Assembly (NCBI GenBank): GCA_032158295.1
Contig: CM063249.1
Location: 2,867,195 to 2,931,194, forward strand
Source of the DNA: Pycnopodia helianthoides
Taxonomy: Eukaryota; Echinodermata; Asteroidea; Forcipulatida; Asteriidae
Reading direction: 5' to 3'
DNA: 64,000 bases
The notes beneath the pieces were generated by a model, which did no database searches, was not told the origin of the DNA, and saw nothing but the letters and a program-made list of their open reading frames with translations. Numbering within the stretch: position 1 is the stretch's first letter; each line of letters starts with the position of its first letter. A program made the translations under genes and the position numbers. Shown piece after piece: positions 44,559 to 57,400 of the stretch.

Positions 44559-44771
44559 CGACCTTATGCACATGACGTCGTTTGAGTAGGGCGCCCTCGC
44601 CTAGAGATCAAAAGGAAGATGTTCGTTGGCCAGTCCTACAAAACTCGGGAAAGTACTGAGTATACAGTGCTTAATACACATAGGCAGGGTCAAAGTCTTG
44701 ACAAAATTAGTTTTGAAATCATATTGCCAGCATCAGTTTTGAAATTTATCAATGTCAATGCATAAGGTCTA
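44559..44771. mobile_element. TIR element 'GACCTTATGCA', chimeric copy
   Basis: CGACCTTATGCACATGACG at the left and AATGCATAAGGTCTA at the right are inverted ends. The central part (44637-44757) is nearly the same as 44034-44150. Relatives at 54062-54217 and 55885-56066 have a different centre (CGCCGCCATCTTA). Confidence 0.7.
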
Positions 44772-45429
44772 TAATACTCCACTCTGGTGGCGTTCTTTAA
44801 TACGAAGATTTGTCTCAGGAAGAGCTTTGCTTGTTTTAGCTTGTTCCTGTCTGCACAGTTGTCAATCATGAGCGGCATTAACGTTTGATTTTGAGGAAAA
44901 ATACTTAAAAGAAGGAAGTAAGCCTCACCACCCCGAAACCTCCCAAATCCTTCTCAATCCCTGTAGAAGACGAGCAGAGTACACTGTTCGAAACGTCGAG
45001 ACCACACCGGCTCTTTTCAGAGCCAACACTCTCACAAAAGAGATTTACACACGGTTGTACCCGCAAGTTTACTATTTATTTATAGTTCCTTCCTATTTTT
45101 CCACACCATGCAAAGAGTGACGGAAGAGAGAAGGGTATTAGAGGATTGAGGTGAAGTGGGCCGAGGGAGTAAGGGTTAGGGGAAATTATGATAGGAATTG
45201 TCAATTGTTTTGGTCCACGTCTTGGCTCTTCAACAAGAGGAAATGTCTCCATAGCACGGGGTCCTTTGTCTAAGTGCTTCTTCTTTTATCGTCGGGTCAG
45301 TGCTAAAAGGTTTTATCTCCTGAAATAGCTCTTGTGCTATGTGCGAGTTTTAAATTGTAAAAATGTGGTATCTTGCGTAAAATAGCTCGGATGTACACTC
45401 AAAACATGTATGCGTTGAGATATCGAGAT

Positions 45430-45635
45430 ATGAGGGTTTTTGCACGAAGCATTTTCGTACCAGAGACAAGGTTTCGTGCAAAATCGAGATACAACGTTTT
45501 TGCACTGAGCATTTTCGTGCGAGACACAAGGTTTTTATGTAAAATCGAGATGCAATGTTTTTGCACGATGCATTTTCGTGCCAGATACAAGGTTTTATGC
45601 AAAATCGAGATACAACGTTTTTTGCTCTGATGCGA
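45430..45635 (-). repeat. 58-60-bp minisatellite sharing the 24-bp array core
   Basis: Units GTTTTTGCACGAAGCATTTT..CGTACCAGAGACAAGG..TGCAAAATCGAGATACAAC recur about 3.5 times. The phrase GAGATACAACGTTTTTGC is the reverse complement of GCAAAAACGTTGTATCTC from 19876-20100. Confidence 0.85.
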
Positions 45636-46021
45636 TGTTATAATTCTGTTGAAATATGTGTTTTCCTCATAGTGGTGCTCTTGGGGGAAGTTTCCCTCCC
45701 CCACCCCCCCCACCTCCAAGACGGAGGTTAAGGTCTTGGATCTATTTTAACTTTGAAGTGTGTTTGTGGCATCTTGTCGGGTGGTGATGTTTTGTGCTCG
45801 TGGGTTCAGTGGAAGACAAGTTTGGTTTTTTTATTCTCTGAGCATATTGTTTCCACCTTTTCAGTAAAAACAAGACTTTCATTTGGTTATCGTAATGAAC
45901 ATAATCATCGTTCAGCTGACAACAAAACAAAAGTCTTGTCCTTTTAATTGTTCTTTTTTGATATTTCGTTATCACACTGAAATGTTCTTGATACGCAGGA
46001 AAAGTGGAGTTGTCCTGAACT

Positions 46022-46217
46022 GGGCCCAATTTCATAGAGCTGCTTAAGCAGAAAATATTGCTTAACACGTTTTGCTAAGCAGAAATAAGCAGGATACCAG
46101 TCACAAACGGTACATGTGACATGGTAGTTTGGCTGGTAACCTTAGTCTGGTATTAAGCATAATTTTGTTGTGCTTAGCATATTTTTGTGCTTAAGCAGTT
46201 CAATGAAATTGGGCCCT
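46022..46217 (+). repeat. Self-complementary MITE, copy 4
   Basis: GGGCCCAATTTCATAGAGCT to CAATGAAATTGGGCCC, the cleanest terminal pair in the window. Confidence 0.88.
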
Positions 46218-46894
46218 GGCGTGGAACCCAGGCTCGTTAAGTACAAAACAAAATAGTAGTAATAACTGGCATTATATCTGGTGTGCTTAACTATTTGGGT
46301 TGATTATCTATGCTTTTGCTACGGTTCTTTGCGGATTTTTTTTATTTTATACTACCTAATTTAAGAAATTTAATAATTGTCCTAATAAAATTGAGAGAAC
46401 GTGGCCACCCACGACAGAAGTTTACATCATGACCAACTTAAGTCGAACCCTCTTGTTTGTGTGAAGCATTTTTGTCCCCATTGATTGACGCATCTTTTAT
46501 TTTGCGTGAACACTGGGGGAATACGGTGGCATTTGGCCATTGTGTTTACCTGCTGTTCTAATGTATTTTCCCTTATTTTTGAATAACGGCAGCTGTAATA
46601 TGGTGCCTAGTTAAGTGTGGTAATATTTTTGGATTGATTATTTTGATAAAACCATGGCAACTTTATTATCAACCGTTTCTACATTTTTTTTTTTTTTTTT
46701 GAGTGACAGTAGATGTATTTGTAGTATTTGTGTTTTCCACAATGCTGTTACTGGTTATGTGAACTTTGAACTTCAGGGAAGTACACTCAAGCAGACCAGA
46801 TTGAGGTTGCTATCTTTTGTCGTGCTTTATGTTCAGGAAAATCGTTTGATAAAAACAATTTTTTTTTAAATGACCCCTTCAGTAACTGGAAATA

Positions 46895-47258
46895 CTTAAA
46901 GCACATGTACAACATTGGTAATTTTAAAAGACTAGTATCCACACTTTATGTGACACAACATATACATGAAATAACAAACCTGTGAAATGTTAGGCTCAAT
47001 CGGTCTTTGGCATCATGAGAAAAACAGTGAAAAACCCCATTACATGTTAATGTTTCCACTGATTTCAAACATCGGGTTTTGGACACGTGAGATAAAAAAC
47101 TAATCGTTATACTCATTTCCTAAAAAACTAAAGCATTTCAAGCAACACTATTCAAGGGAAGTTTTTCCACCGTGACCATCTTTATACCATGTATAGTTAC
47201 GTGCAAATCTGTGAACATTTATATTTTCAATCTTACCAATGTCGTACACACCCTTTAC
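46895..47258 (+). repeat. Divergent MITE related to 18003 family
   Basis: GTACAACATTGGTAATTTTA at the left and CTTACCAATGTCGTACACAC at the right are inverted; interior ACATGAAATAACAAACCTGT and GAAAAACCCCATTACA match relatives at 32985 and 34190. Confidence 0.7.
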
Positions 47259-47950
47259 AGTCTGACCTGTGAATGTGTCGAGAGTTTCCTGGTTTCAGGA
47301 TCGTCTTCCCATTTAGCCTTAAAACTTTCACTTTTGTATAAAATACTATTGTCTGTATATGTGGACAGAACTAGACTTGATTCAAGTCCCTTTCTCGTGC
47401 GAGGTCCCCAACACACATGTAACGCGCCAGCGTGCAGCCACAGCACAGACATGTACTACCAGTGCGCCCTCACCCGACAACGCGCGGAACAGGTTGGGGA
47501 ATGCAGAGCGCAAAACAATAGTTTTCTGACGATGAGGCAATTAAGGAAGGGCCTTGCACGGTATTGGGACTTGAGTCAAGTCTAGGACAGAACAGATAAA
47601 GAGTCTATAAGGACCATAGAGTTGTCGAATAGAATAGGGGCATACAAAATCATGTGATACGGCCCGACAGGAAGAGTTGCCATTGAGAAAAATGGTGCGA
47701 AGCCATCGTATAAACACGATCAGGCACAGTTTCACAGCCACCTTTTTTTTGGGGAAATCTCTATGTAATTTACCATCGGATTCGAAACCATGGTGGGCCA
47801 GTGCGTTTTATACGCGTGTGTAATTATAGGGGCTTCGTCTAGTTTTTACTCTATAACTCTGTCTACAAGAACCTATGTTTCCCTGCGAAGACTTTGCTTC
47901 CCTTGAAGGCATAAAGGAGAATAGAAAACCCACTTGAGATGTGAGTCTGT

Positions 47951-48097
47951 AAAGCCCGGTCGATACTTCGCGCGAAAGCGAATGCGAAGAAAAATTTACG
48001 TGACCCAAACAATCTGGTATGCGCTGTTTTCCTAGTTGTGACGCAAGGAAAATTTGCTTCGCTTTTCCCAATTCACATGAAGTATGAACCGGGCTTA
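47951..48097. repeat. Small TIR element, 'cgggttcatactt' family, copy 2
   Basis: AAAGCCCGGTCGATACTTCG and GAAGTATGAACCGGGCTT are inverted; interior rich in GCGAAGC/GCGAATGCG. Confidence 0.82.
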
Positions 48098-48561
48098 AAT
48101 GGTCCGACATGTAATACCCCTACCCCATTTTCAAAACGATTCTCTACTTTTTGTATGTGTATAATAACGTCTTAACCTCTACTGGCGGTGACTCTTGCAA
48201 CAATTCAGTGGTTGACCACCATTGAACCATTCGATGCAAAGTTACAACTGTGACAGAACTAATGTGACGTGTACTGCATTCCTCATGGTTCATATTCAGG
48301 CTGCATGTTTATTATCATTCAAACCACTTGAAGTTGAAGTAGCAGCAAAGGTTAAGGCGGACATGTCATCTAATTGTTAGTCCTACAGCAGACCCGCTGG
48401 CCTTTAAGATAGCGGCCTTGGACGAGGGTTACTACAAAATGGCAGGTCTAATTTCAGAGTTTGTTAATCAATTGACCCCGTTGCACGCATGTCGCACGAG
48501 CGACTGTGACACGCTTGCCATTTCGAGAGTCGACACATGGGTATAAGTGTGTACACTGTAT

Positions 48562-48688
48562 AAAGCCTGTTTTCATACTTCACGCGGAAGCATAAGCAGA
48601 GCAAACTTTCTTGCGTCACAACAGATTGTACCAATTATTGCGTCACTAAAATTTGAATTGCATTCGCATCAAGTATGAACCAGGCTTA
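48562..48688. repeat. Small TIR element, 'cgggttcatactt' family, copy 3
   Basis: AAAGCCTGTTTTCATACTTC and AAGTATGAACCAGGCTT are inverted. Shares TTGCGTCAC and GCATTCGCATC with the other two copies. Confidence 0.8.
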
Positions 48689-49294
48689 ATCAGGGCGATT
48701 GACTCCCAAAATAACGCAACCAAGACTATTGTAATCATGACGCCACTGGTGTCATGCCAGGTGAATTGAGTCAACTCAATACAGTACATACTAACAACTG
48801 ATTTTGTTTCCCTAGGTATCCAATTATTTTTGTCTAGAGTATTACCAGGTAGATACGAGTAGATTTTTGCAAACAGTAGTCTTTTAGTTCCCCCTTTTTC
48901 AAGTAGTGGACCGAAATATTTTCTATTTTGGCCTTCTTGTGTAAAATATCTGTCTTGTGTTGATCATCAAAACAAACGCAACAACATTGTAACAAACTCA
49001 TTAAGGAAATTTCAGATTATTTGGCTTTGTAATGATCATATAATTATGTTTGACTCACAACAAACACTGGATGCAGTTGATAAACATTTTCACACCTGCC
49101 AACTGTCTCGTCTTTCCTAGGACTGTCCCGATTTCCAAGTTTGAAAACGCCTAAAACCCAGGACAGCATAGATTTCAGGAGAGGAGTATACATGTGTTTA
49201 ACATACCAGAAAAACAAACAAAAAACACACACAAAACAAACGGCAGTCTGAGTTGGACACCGTCTGAAGTTAGAGTGAGCTGTAACAGGCGTAG

Positions 49295-49446
49295 AATTTC
49301 AACTTTTTAGGGGCAAGGCCATTTTCCATTTTGCAAAAGGACACTTGCATTAGAAAATCTCAAAGCGTATGGGTAACTTTGAAAGGGGCACCGAGGCCAA
49401 GACCAGGGCAACAAAGGCCAGTACCTCCGTGTAATTTCCAGGCTTG
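49295..49446 (+). repeat. Dispersed 'GGCCATTTTC' repeat, copy near 14-3-3 copy 2
   Basis: AGAATTTCAACTTTTTAGGG, GCAAGGCCATTTTCCATTTT, GGGGCACCGAGGCCAAGACC, AATTTCCAGGCTTG. Same orientation as 40331-40493. Confidence 0.78.
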
Positions 49447-50139
49447 CTATAACACAAGGGAGCTGCTTTACACAGCAGAGGTCAAGTCAGCTGCTGGAAG
49501 ATCTAAACTAGCCCCAGGATAGGCAGCTCGACCCTTGACCCTGCATTGGACCAATCGGCACTCACCTGTCGCTCCGCTATGTGTCCCCTTTTTCCACAGA
49601 TTTTTAATGTTGGCAGGCATGGATCTGGACTTATTTAAATTCTGTGCATCAGATCATCTCTTCCCTCTTTCTCTCCCTCTTTCTCTCCCTCTTTCAATTT
49701 TTTAAAACAAATGTGAGCCTAAATGTCATTAAACATACCTGTTACCGAATACTGAGTAATGTATTGTTTGCGTTTGTTTTCTTGTTGGAAGATAAAGATG
49801 TGGTGTTTCCGCAGCGCACATGTCTGTTTGTAGCAAGATCAATTTCGCTTTACAAAATTATTATCCCTGTCCATTGGACATACTTGGACCATTCCTCAAA
49901 CTTTCTGGGGAGCAATTCAACCCCAAGCTGCTTGAATTAGCAATAAGGGGTCAATCCGACGTAATACTGTCATAGTCTTTGGGTTTTCATTTATACACCT
50001 GGGTTAAGGGAAGCAATTATGGTTAGGTGTCTTGCTCAAGGACATTAAGTGTACCCACAACCCAATGATTTATTCAATCTGAAAACCCACTTATTATAAA
50101 ATTCAAGCACGCGTACAAGAAATGGAGATCATTTTGCCC

Positions 50140-50490
50140 CCCAGCATAGTCGCCCTCTACAAAGTTACACCCCTCTGCTTGCAAAGTTGCGCCCTGCAAA
50201 GTCGCCCCTGCAAAGTCGCCCTGCAAAGTCGCCCCTAGCAAAGTCGGCTCTGCAAAGTCTGCCATAGCGCAGTCGCTCCTAGCAAAGTCGCCCCTAGCAA
50301 AGTTGCCCCTGCAAAGTCGCCCTAGCAAAGTTGCCCCTGCAAAGTCGCTCCTAGCAAAGGCGCTTCTGCAAAGTCACCCCAGGAAAGTCGCCCCAGCAAA
50401 ATTGCCCCTAGCAAAGCCGCCCCTAGCAAAGCTGCCCCTGCTAAGTCGCTCCTAGCAAAGCAGCCCCCCTAGCAAAGTCGCCACGAACAC
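50140..50490. repeat. 13-15-bp tandem array (AGCAAAGTCGCCCCT)
   Basis: More than 20 imperfect units of GCAAAGTCGCCCCTA in about 350 bases. On the minus strand, an 84-codon open frame (50074-50328) reads as pentapeptide-like units (GDFAR, ADFAE, GATLQ) simply because the 15-base unit encodes five residues. Confidence 0.9.
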
Positions 50491-51327
50491 AGTTGCCTGA
50501 CTCATCGATGCAACATAATAAGTATCGATACTACAGTTCATCATTCATTCTTTGATTTCACAAAGTGCCAAGTTGGGTAGCGACTTTGCTGGGGGTGAGG
50601 TGACTTTTTCCTTCACAGGAATAGCCCAGATCTGTTGTAAAATCAACAAAATGTTGAACCGCATTATTGTGGAACAGAAAAATACCAGAAAATCAAGGCA
50701 ATTAAAAATGTTGTCAAATCCTCATTAAGTGCTGCCCCTTATTAAATTCATGCACTGGCTGGCTAATCACAACCATGGATGTATGCAAATTTATCAGTCA
50801 AGATCGAGTAAAATTCCAGTAAGCCCTACATTTAAAACAAGTTTTATTAAACCTTTTTTAAGGTAAAGGATGAGGTAGGGACGAGTGACAGGTTGGGAAG
50901 GGAGAGCTAGCTACAATTTCTTTGCAGGTAACTCCAACAATGGTTGCGCGCACCTACTGTGCACCTGCTCCGCATCCGCATTGCAACCACGCAACAGTTG
51001 TAGTTTGCGGCCCGCGGTACGGTCGAACGTTGCGTGTGTGATGACGCGTGTTTGCCTCGCCTCCATGTTAATGCGTGGTCCCACGAAGAGGAACTAAACT
51101 AGACTGGTACCGTTGTCTTTATCCTTAATGGCAGACTTAGTTAGCGCATAATCGAATATCAAACTTATACCCGAAAGAAAGGGTACCGTACCAATGCATA
51201 CCAATGTTGCAGTGAGGATCATTTTGCTCTCTTCATTTTCGGTACCGCGCCTAATTGTCCTTCAAATTTTACTTTAGAAAGTCGCAAATTTCGAAGGAGT
51301 GAAATATCACATTTTACATAAGTAAAC

Positions 51328-51400
51328 ATGGACACAGAACACACTCGAGATGAGCTTATTCAGGTTGCTAAGCTGGCCGAACAGGCAGAAAGATACGAGG
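51328..51400 (+). CDS. 14-3-3 copy 2, exon 1
   Basis: ATG at 51328 in AAACATGG context (A at -3, G at +4, strong). [20 protein letters not shown] then ERYE. Donor G|GTAAGT. Confidence 0.93.
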
Positions 51401-54400
51401 GTAAGTAACGTTTTATAATCTTTCTATTTTGTTCACTTTCTCGTCTGTTTTATCTTTTTTGAGAAAACCGGAACAGTGAGCGCAGGATGAGTTTCCCTTG
51501 CCTGAACTCCATTATGTTGCAATACTTGGCACGTTTCTCGGCTAAAATTACCCCTTTATCTCCCTTAATTTAGGTCAAACTATTCTTACCTGTCTTGAAC
51601 TAGAACTTGTTTACAGAATGTATACAGAGACTGAGAGACTCAGAGAGAGGCACTTCAACTTGAAGTATATTACAAAGTGTCAAAATCATTTTAAAATAAA
51701 CCATTTTTGGGTCTACGGATGTCTTGACAATGCTGCTCGCTACACTCCACAGGGTTCTGCCCAGGATTTCTTTAGTGGTGGAAAAATATTTTCCTGGAAA
51801 CCATCTCCGAGATGGATATGTTACATGGTAGATCATGATAAATAGATTGAAATCAAAGAAGTACTCAAAATTAATGGCTTTGGATACCATTTTTACTGGT
51901 AAATACCCAAATTTACATTTCATTGAAAACTTTTGAAAGGAAATTGCAAGTGTAATTTACAAATTTGGAAAATGTGTGGTGGTCGGAAACAGAGAAAACT
52001 CTGCCAGTGGTGGTTAGGGAATCCCGAGTGCCGGGCGGGTTTTCCGGCACCGACCACTGTGGGCAGAACCCTGACTCCTTTTGGTTCCTTTGGGCACGAG
52101 TGCATAGCTACTACTGAGTACGTACTAGCGGTAAGAGGTCCGTCGGTGCGATGAAATGTGGCTTGAATTCTCCTTTTTAAAGGTTAAAATTTTGCATTTT
52201 AATTTTTAGCTACCAATTCCTCCAGAGGAGTATTTAAAAAAGGGAAATAAAGTCCGCAATCCATTAAAAAAAACAAATTAATCCCCTGGATGGAAAGTGG
52301 CAGTCTGATACAGAAATTTTTCCCAATCAGAATGAAAGATGTTCACCAACCTATGTGAAGTGCCCATTTATTTATTTTGTTGAAGATTGCTTTTCACTTT
52401 GACATAAAAAGAATTCTATTCTTGCAATTGCCTCCAACAAGTCCAAGCTAGTCTGAGTTACTGAACCTAACAATGTTTTGTAGCATTTGGAGATGCTCTG
52501 GCATGTTTAGGGTCCGAGTAAATAGTCATGTGTTTGTTGGTACCTGTGTACAAATGTCCTACTCCTAGAACTATGAGCATGATGAGGTTCATTCCGCTAT
52601 CGTCTCCACGAATAACGGAACAAACCTCAGTCAAATGCCCTACATAATTTTAAAACCCAAAACAAGAAGTGACAAAAAGCTGCTCCAAAATTCATAGAAG
52701 ATTGTGCTGCACCTCCTTTTAAATGTGCTGTAATAAAAATAGGCCTCATATATTAGACAATGTTAATTGAGCATGCCTACGTCAGTTTCACTTTCACTTT
52801 CACTTTAGTTTTCGATGATTTCTTTTTTAGTTTACAACAGATCGTCAGGTTACTGATTACCTGGTTGGATGGAGATTGCCAATATGGAATGGAAGTATTG
52901 GCCTTGCCCATCCGAATGCAGCACAAGCCCAATGCGCAGGCTAGTCTGGCATCCTGTGTTCCCCAGCGTGTTTTTTGGACACAAAAATGGATTCTAATCG
53001 CAAGTTGTCGCAACTCTGTCAATGTGTATTGGACATTGTCTGAAAGTGTAATCAGTAGAGATGTATATACCACAACCATAATTATCAGGGTGCTGCCCAA
53101 AATTTCTGTAGTGGCGGAAAAATGTTTTCCCTAGTGCACAGAGTGTATACACACCTGGGCGCTTTGTGCACAGAGTGTATACACACCTGGCGCCTTTGTG
53201 CACAGAGTGTATACACATGCAGGCTCTGTACATTAAAAACCGTTGAAAGGAAATTGCAACTTTAATTTAACAATTTGGAAAATGCGTGATGGTCGGAAAC
53301 AGACAAAATTCAGCCAGTGGTGGTTGGGGAATCCTCGAGTGCCAGGCGGGTTTTCTGGCACCGACCACTGTGAGCAGAACCCTGAATTATGGGAACTATC
53401 TTAAACATAAATCCCTAACCGTGTAGTTATCTTCGTGCCCTCACGTACCGGTGCATGCTGTGTTTGAATTTACGACAACCAATCTTCTTTCTTCACCATG
53501 TTTTTATTCATTGCAGGCCTCGAATTTTGCCACGACACTGTAGCAATTGCTGTTAAAAACCTGCAATACAAATTCAAATTTTCCTCGTTGGGTGCCCTTC
53601 ATTTTGGGGAAATTGCTGCGCCCTTTCGAACATGAAGTTCGAGGCCTTGTTATAATCAAGGGAAAGGAATCTCCATGTTAAAGTATAACAGTAGAAAAAG
53701 TACAAATTGTCGCCGTTTTTGCCAAATGACAATTTTGTGTCACAAATCACAAAATTTTGCTAATTGGATTTTTTTTGTAAATTGTTGATGTTTTCAATGC
53801 TGAATTGTTAGATACTTAGCAACTAAATTGAAACCATCGAAAAGTTCAAAATGAGTTTTCCTACCGATTGTTCATGTTTTTGGCACTTTATGATGTTGCT
53901 GACGATAATGACAATAATGACGGTAATTCACTGTATCAAACAAGTCCCTACCTTAGCTTTAAAACACAGACAACTATTTACAACAAAATCTAACTTTGGA
54001 CTAGCTTTCACTCAAAGTTGCAAATTCAAGCTTAGGGTACGATTAATTGTGTTGAGAGAAACTCTGAATACAACTTATGCACATGACGCCATTTGAGTAG
54101 GCTAGAGGTCAAAAGTAGGTAACTCATTGGCCGATTCTCGTTGATGCGCGATTTCCGTTGTTATGTCGTCTTTATACTTAAGATGGCGGCGTGATGACGT
54201 CAATGCATAAGGTCTATTACACATTTGCTCTTCTCATTCCCTAAACCATAATTGAATCTCAGGAACCAATTCTCTAGAAGTATCAGGCATGATGCTCTCC
54301 CTACTTTAATTGATTTCTGACTTTTTTTTTACCCTCAGAAATTTCAGCAAAGATTTTATTTTAAAAACAGCCTGAAAGCCTGAAAAGTCTATACAAACCT

Positions 54401-57400
54401 TTACCATGTGCACATGTACATGTAGGTCAGCCCTTCGGTCTATTCAATAACATTTTTCCTACTTTTTTTCCAAATATCATGCTTTTCGAAGCGGTTGTAT
54501 GCATTATTTACACATTTTTCACAACAAAGTGTTTTTTGTTTTGTACAACTAGACATGGCTACAGCGATGAAAAAAGTCTCCACAATGGACGCCAAGCTGG
54601 CGCTCACTTCCGAAGAAAGAAATCTTCTGTCGGTTGCCTTCAAGAATGTGGTCGGTGCTCTGCGTTCAGCTTGGCGAATCGTCAGTACGTCTGAAAAGAA
54701 GAATGATGAAATGGGCGCAGGAGACTTAATGAAGAAAGTCGTTTCGGATTATCGGAAAGAAGTATGAATATTTAATTTTAAACTACCAACTTCCCCCCAA
54801 ATTCGTCAAATCCTTATCCAACTCATGCCTTGAATTACACGTAGGCCACAGAGGCTGGTCTAGGCCTTGATGTGAAGGTCCAACAACCCTCGGTACTCCA
54901 ACCACCTTGCCATCCCTCTTTGCCAAAGCAAAGGCTACATCCCCATCCCTTTTTTTAAACTAAAAATCCTCAATAGTAATGTAAATGTGTGTTTTATGAT
55001 CTCTTTGTTTTATGAATTTATCATGTTTTTGAATCGCTTTGTGAATTTAGATGTGATTCGGCCCTTGGGCCGCGAGATTTGAATGTTTTGAATAAACCAG
55101 AGTAAAATTAATAATAATAGTAAGTTGGCCGATGTTTGCATTGCTCACCAGAGTGGCAGAAAGGCACCAATGATAACCTGACTCAAGCTCTGGTGTTTCT
55201 GTTCAGCAGAGTGTGGGTTCAAGTCCCGGTCGTGACACTTGTGTCCTTAAGCAAGACACTTAACCATTATTGCTGCGTCCTTCGGATGGGACGTAAAGCC
55301 GTAGGTCCTGTGTGTTGTGTAATGCAGGTAAAAGAACCCAGTGCACTTAACGAAAAGAGAAGGGGTTCGCCCCGGTGTTCCTGGTTTGATTGGTAGCATA
55401 TTGCGCCTCAGCACCTTGTAAACCATTACATGGTGCTATGTAAAAGAATAGGTCTAATACTTCAAAACGTAGCTCCACAATACCTTGCAGGAAAATACTA
55501 AATGTTGAAGCATCTTGAGCGTCACTGAGTTACGGATATGAGCGCTATATAAGAAGCCACTATTATTATTATTCTGCAAGCTGAAAAGTGCATCATTCCA
55601 AACTGGGTCGATGATATTGCGTGATCAGAAAAACTTGGGAGTTAAAATCTTTAAAATTATTGTTTTGTACAATTGACTTCCTCCAGATAGAGAAGGAGTT
55701 GAAAGATGGTTGCACTGAGGTACTACAACTGCTGGATTCTTCCCTCATCCAAGAAACGGAAGAGGAGTACACTTCGGAAGGTGCTGCAGAGACAGCCGTC
55801 TTTTATTTAAAAATGTAAGTGGTGCCTCCACGGTTATTTCCTGAAAGTGAAACAAGACTTGTGACTTCTGTTTTAAAATCGTTTCTGCTGATGGACCTTA
55901 TGCATTGACGGTGTCTCGCCGCCATCTTAGAGGTAAAACAATGACGCAACAATGGAAAACGCACATCTATGTACGCGTGGCGCACAGGATGGGCCATTGA
56001 GCAACCTTCTTTTGACCTCTAGCTGAGGGCGCCCTACTCAAATGACATCATGTCCATGAGGTCTATTCCAATCAGAACTAGGAGCAGACCTGCAAAATAA
56101 AAAAAACAAACACACTTTCCAGGATTAGAAGTAGAACACTGTGCCCAGTTTCATGGTCACAAAACCTAAAAAAAAAACACAGTGGGGCAGCGTTCTCATC
56201 ACTGATCCAAATATTAAAAAACCATAACGGGGAAAGCGGCAGTAATCGCTTTAATTCCGCAGTAAGACTTTTGATTCATAATGTGGATCTCATTTTAAAA
56301 TTGGTTTTCCCCGTAAAGAAAACATGAAATTGCGATATAACTATCTTTTTTTCTCTAATTTGTTTCCCAGAAAAAGAAAAAAAAATAAATAAATTAATCT
56401 TTAATTAAACCTAACAATGGCTATTTTATATTTTGACGCCACATGATGTCTAAAAAAGGAGACCAACTTTGAGGAAGAAAAAAACATAAAAGCTATTCAA
56501 AATCTGAATTTCATTTTGGAATTCACAGAACTACGTTACATGGAATGGTAACTACTGTAAATAAATAGGTTAGCGTATAGAAACATTCACTACGAAACCT
56601 GTGCGTCTATTTGTAACTTTGTGGGGTCAAAGAGAGGAACATTATTGGCTAGATTATATTTTGGACTTTGTGAGAACCCGGCTTTGTGACAGTAAACTTT
56701 GAATTTTATTGAGTTTTGATTAATTTTTTTGTTTGTTCATGAATTCGCAGGAAAGGGGATTATATCCGCTATATAACCGAAGTGATTGAGGACGGAGCAC
56801 GTGGTGCCCAAGCAGCCAGTGCGGAGGTCGCCTACGAGAAGGCAATGAAGGTCTCAGCGGACAACCTGAAGGCCACAAATCCAATCAGACTTGGTCTGGC
56901 GCTGAACTTCTCCGTCTTCTACTATGAGATCCTGGGTGATCCAGTAAGAACCATACTCTCCTCCTTTGTTAATTTGTATCATAAAATGTGCCAATTTCCA
57001 GCTGTTTTTTAACCCAAAAGGTGCAGGCCTTGCGCTCATGCTTTTCGTAAAGTAGCCCACTGGGTTTAGTAAAATGTGCCAATTTCCAGCTGTTTTTTAA
57101 CCCAAAAGGTGCACGCCTTGCGCTCATGCTTTTTGTAAAGTAGCCAAGTGGGTTTAGTAAAATGTGCCAATTTCCAGCTGTTTTTTAACTCAAAGGTGCA
57201 GGCCTTGCGCTGATGCTTTTTGGTAGCCCAGATTTTAAACACACATTGTCATGAATGTGTCTTTCTGATGTATTTATGGTAGCAATCACGACCAGTTAAG
57301 TGTCAAATGAAATTACATTCACTGACTCAAGAATAAATTAACACATTTTGTAAATTTGTTTATTTATTTTATTTATTTATTTATTCGATGTCCAACAGTG

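Larger units (their letters stand above)
43852..51327. other. 3' region of 14-3-3 copy 1 and intergenic DNA up to copy 2
   Basis: Apart from UTR, I see only repeats: SINE head, TIR elements (44559, 46022, 46895, 47951, 48562), a 58-60-bp array (45430), a dispersed repeat (49295) and a GCAAAGTCGCCCC array (50140). From about 50930 the DNA becomes CpG-richer, probably the promoter region of copy 2. No additional gene recognised. Confidence 0.6.
51401..54552. other. Intron 1 of 14-3-3 copy 2
   Basis: About 3.15 kb. Contains two TIR elements ending in AGGGTTCTGCCC (51751-52072, 53087-53383; the second carries three 33-bp units) and a TIR element at 54062-54217. No coding exon seen. Confidence 0.65.
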
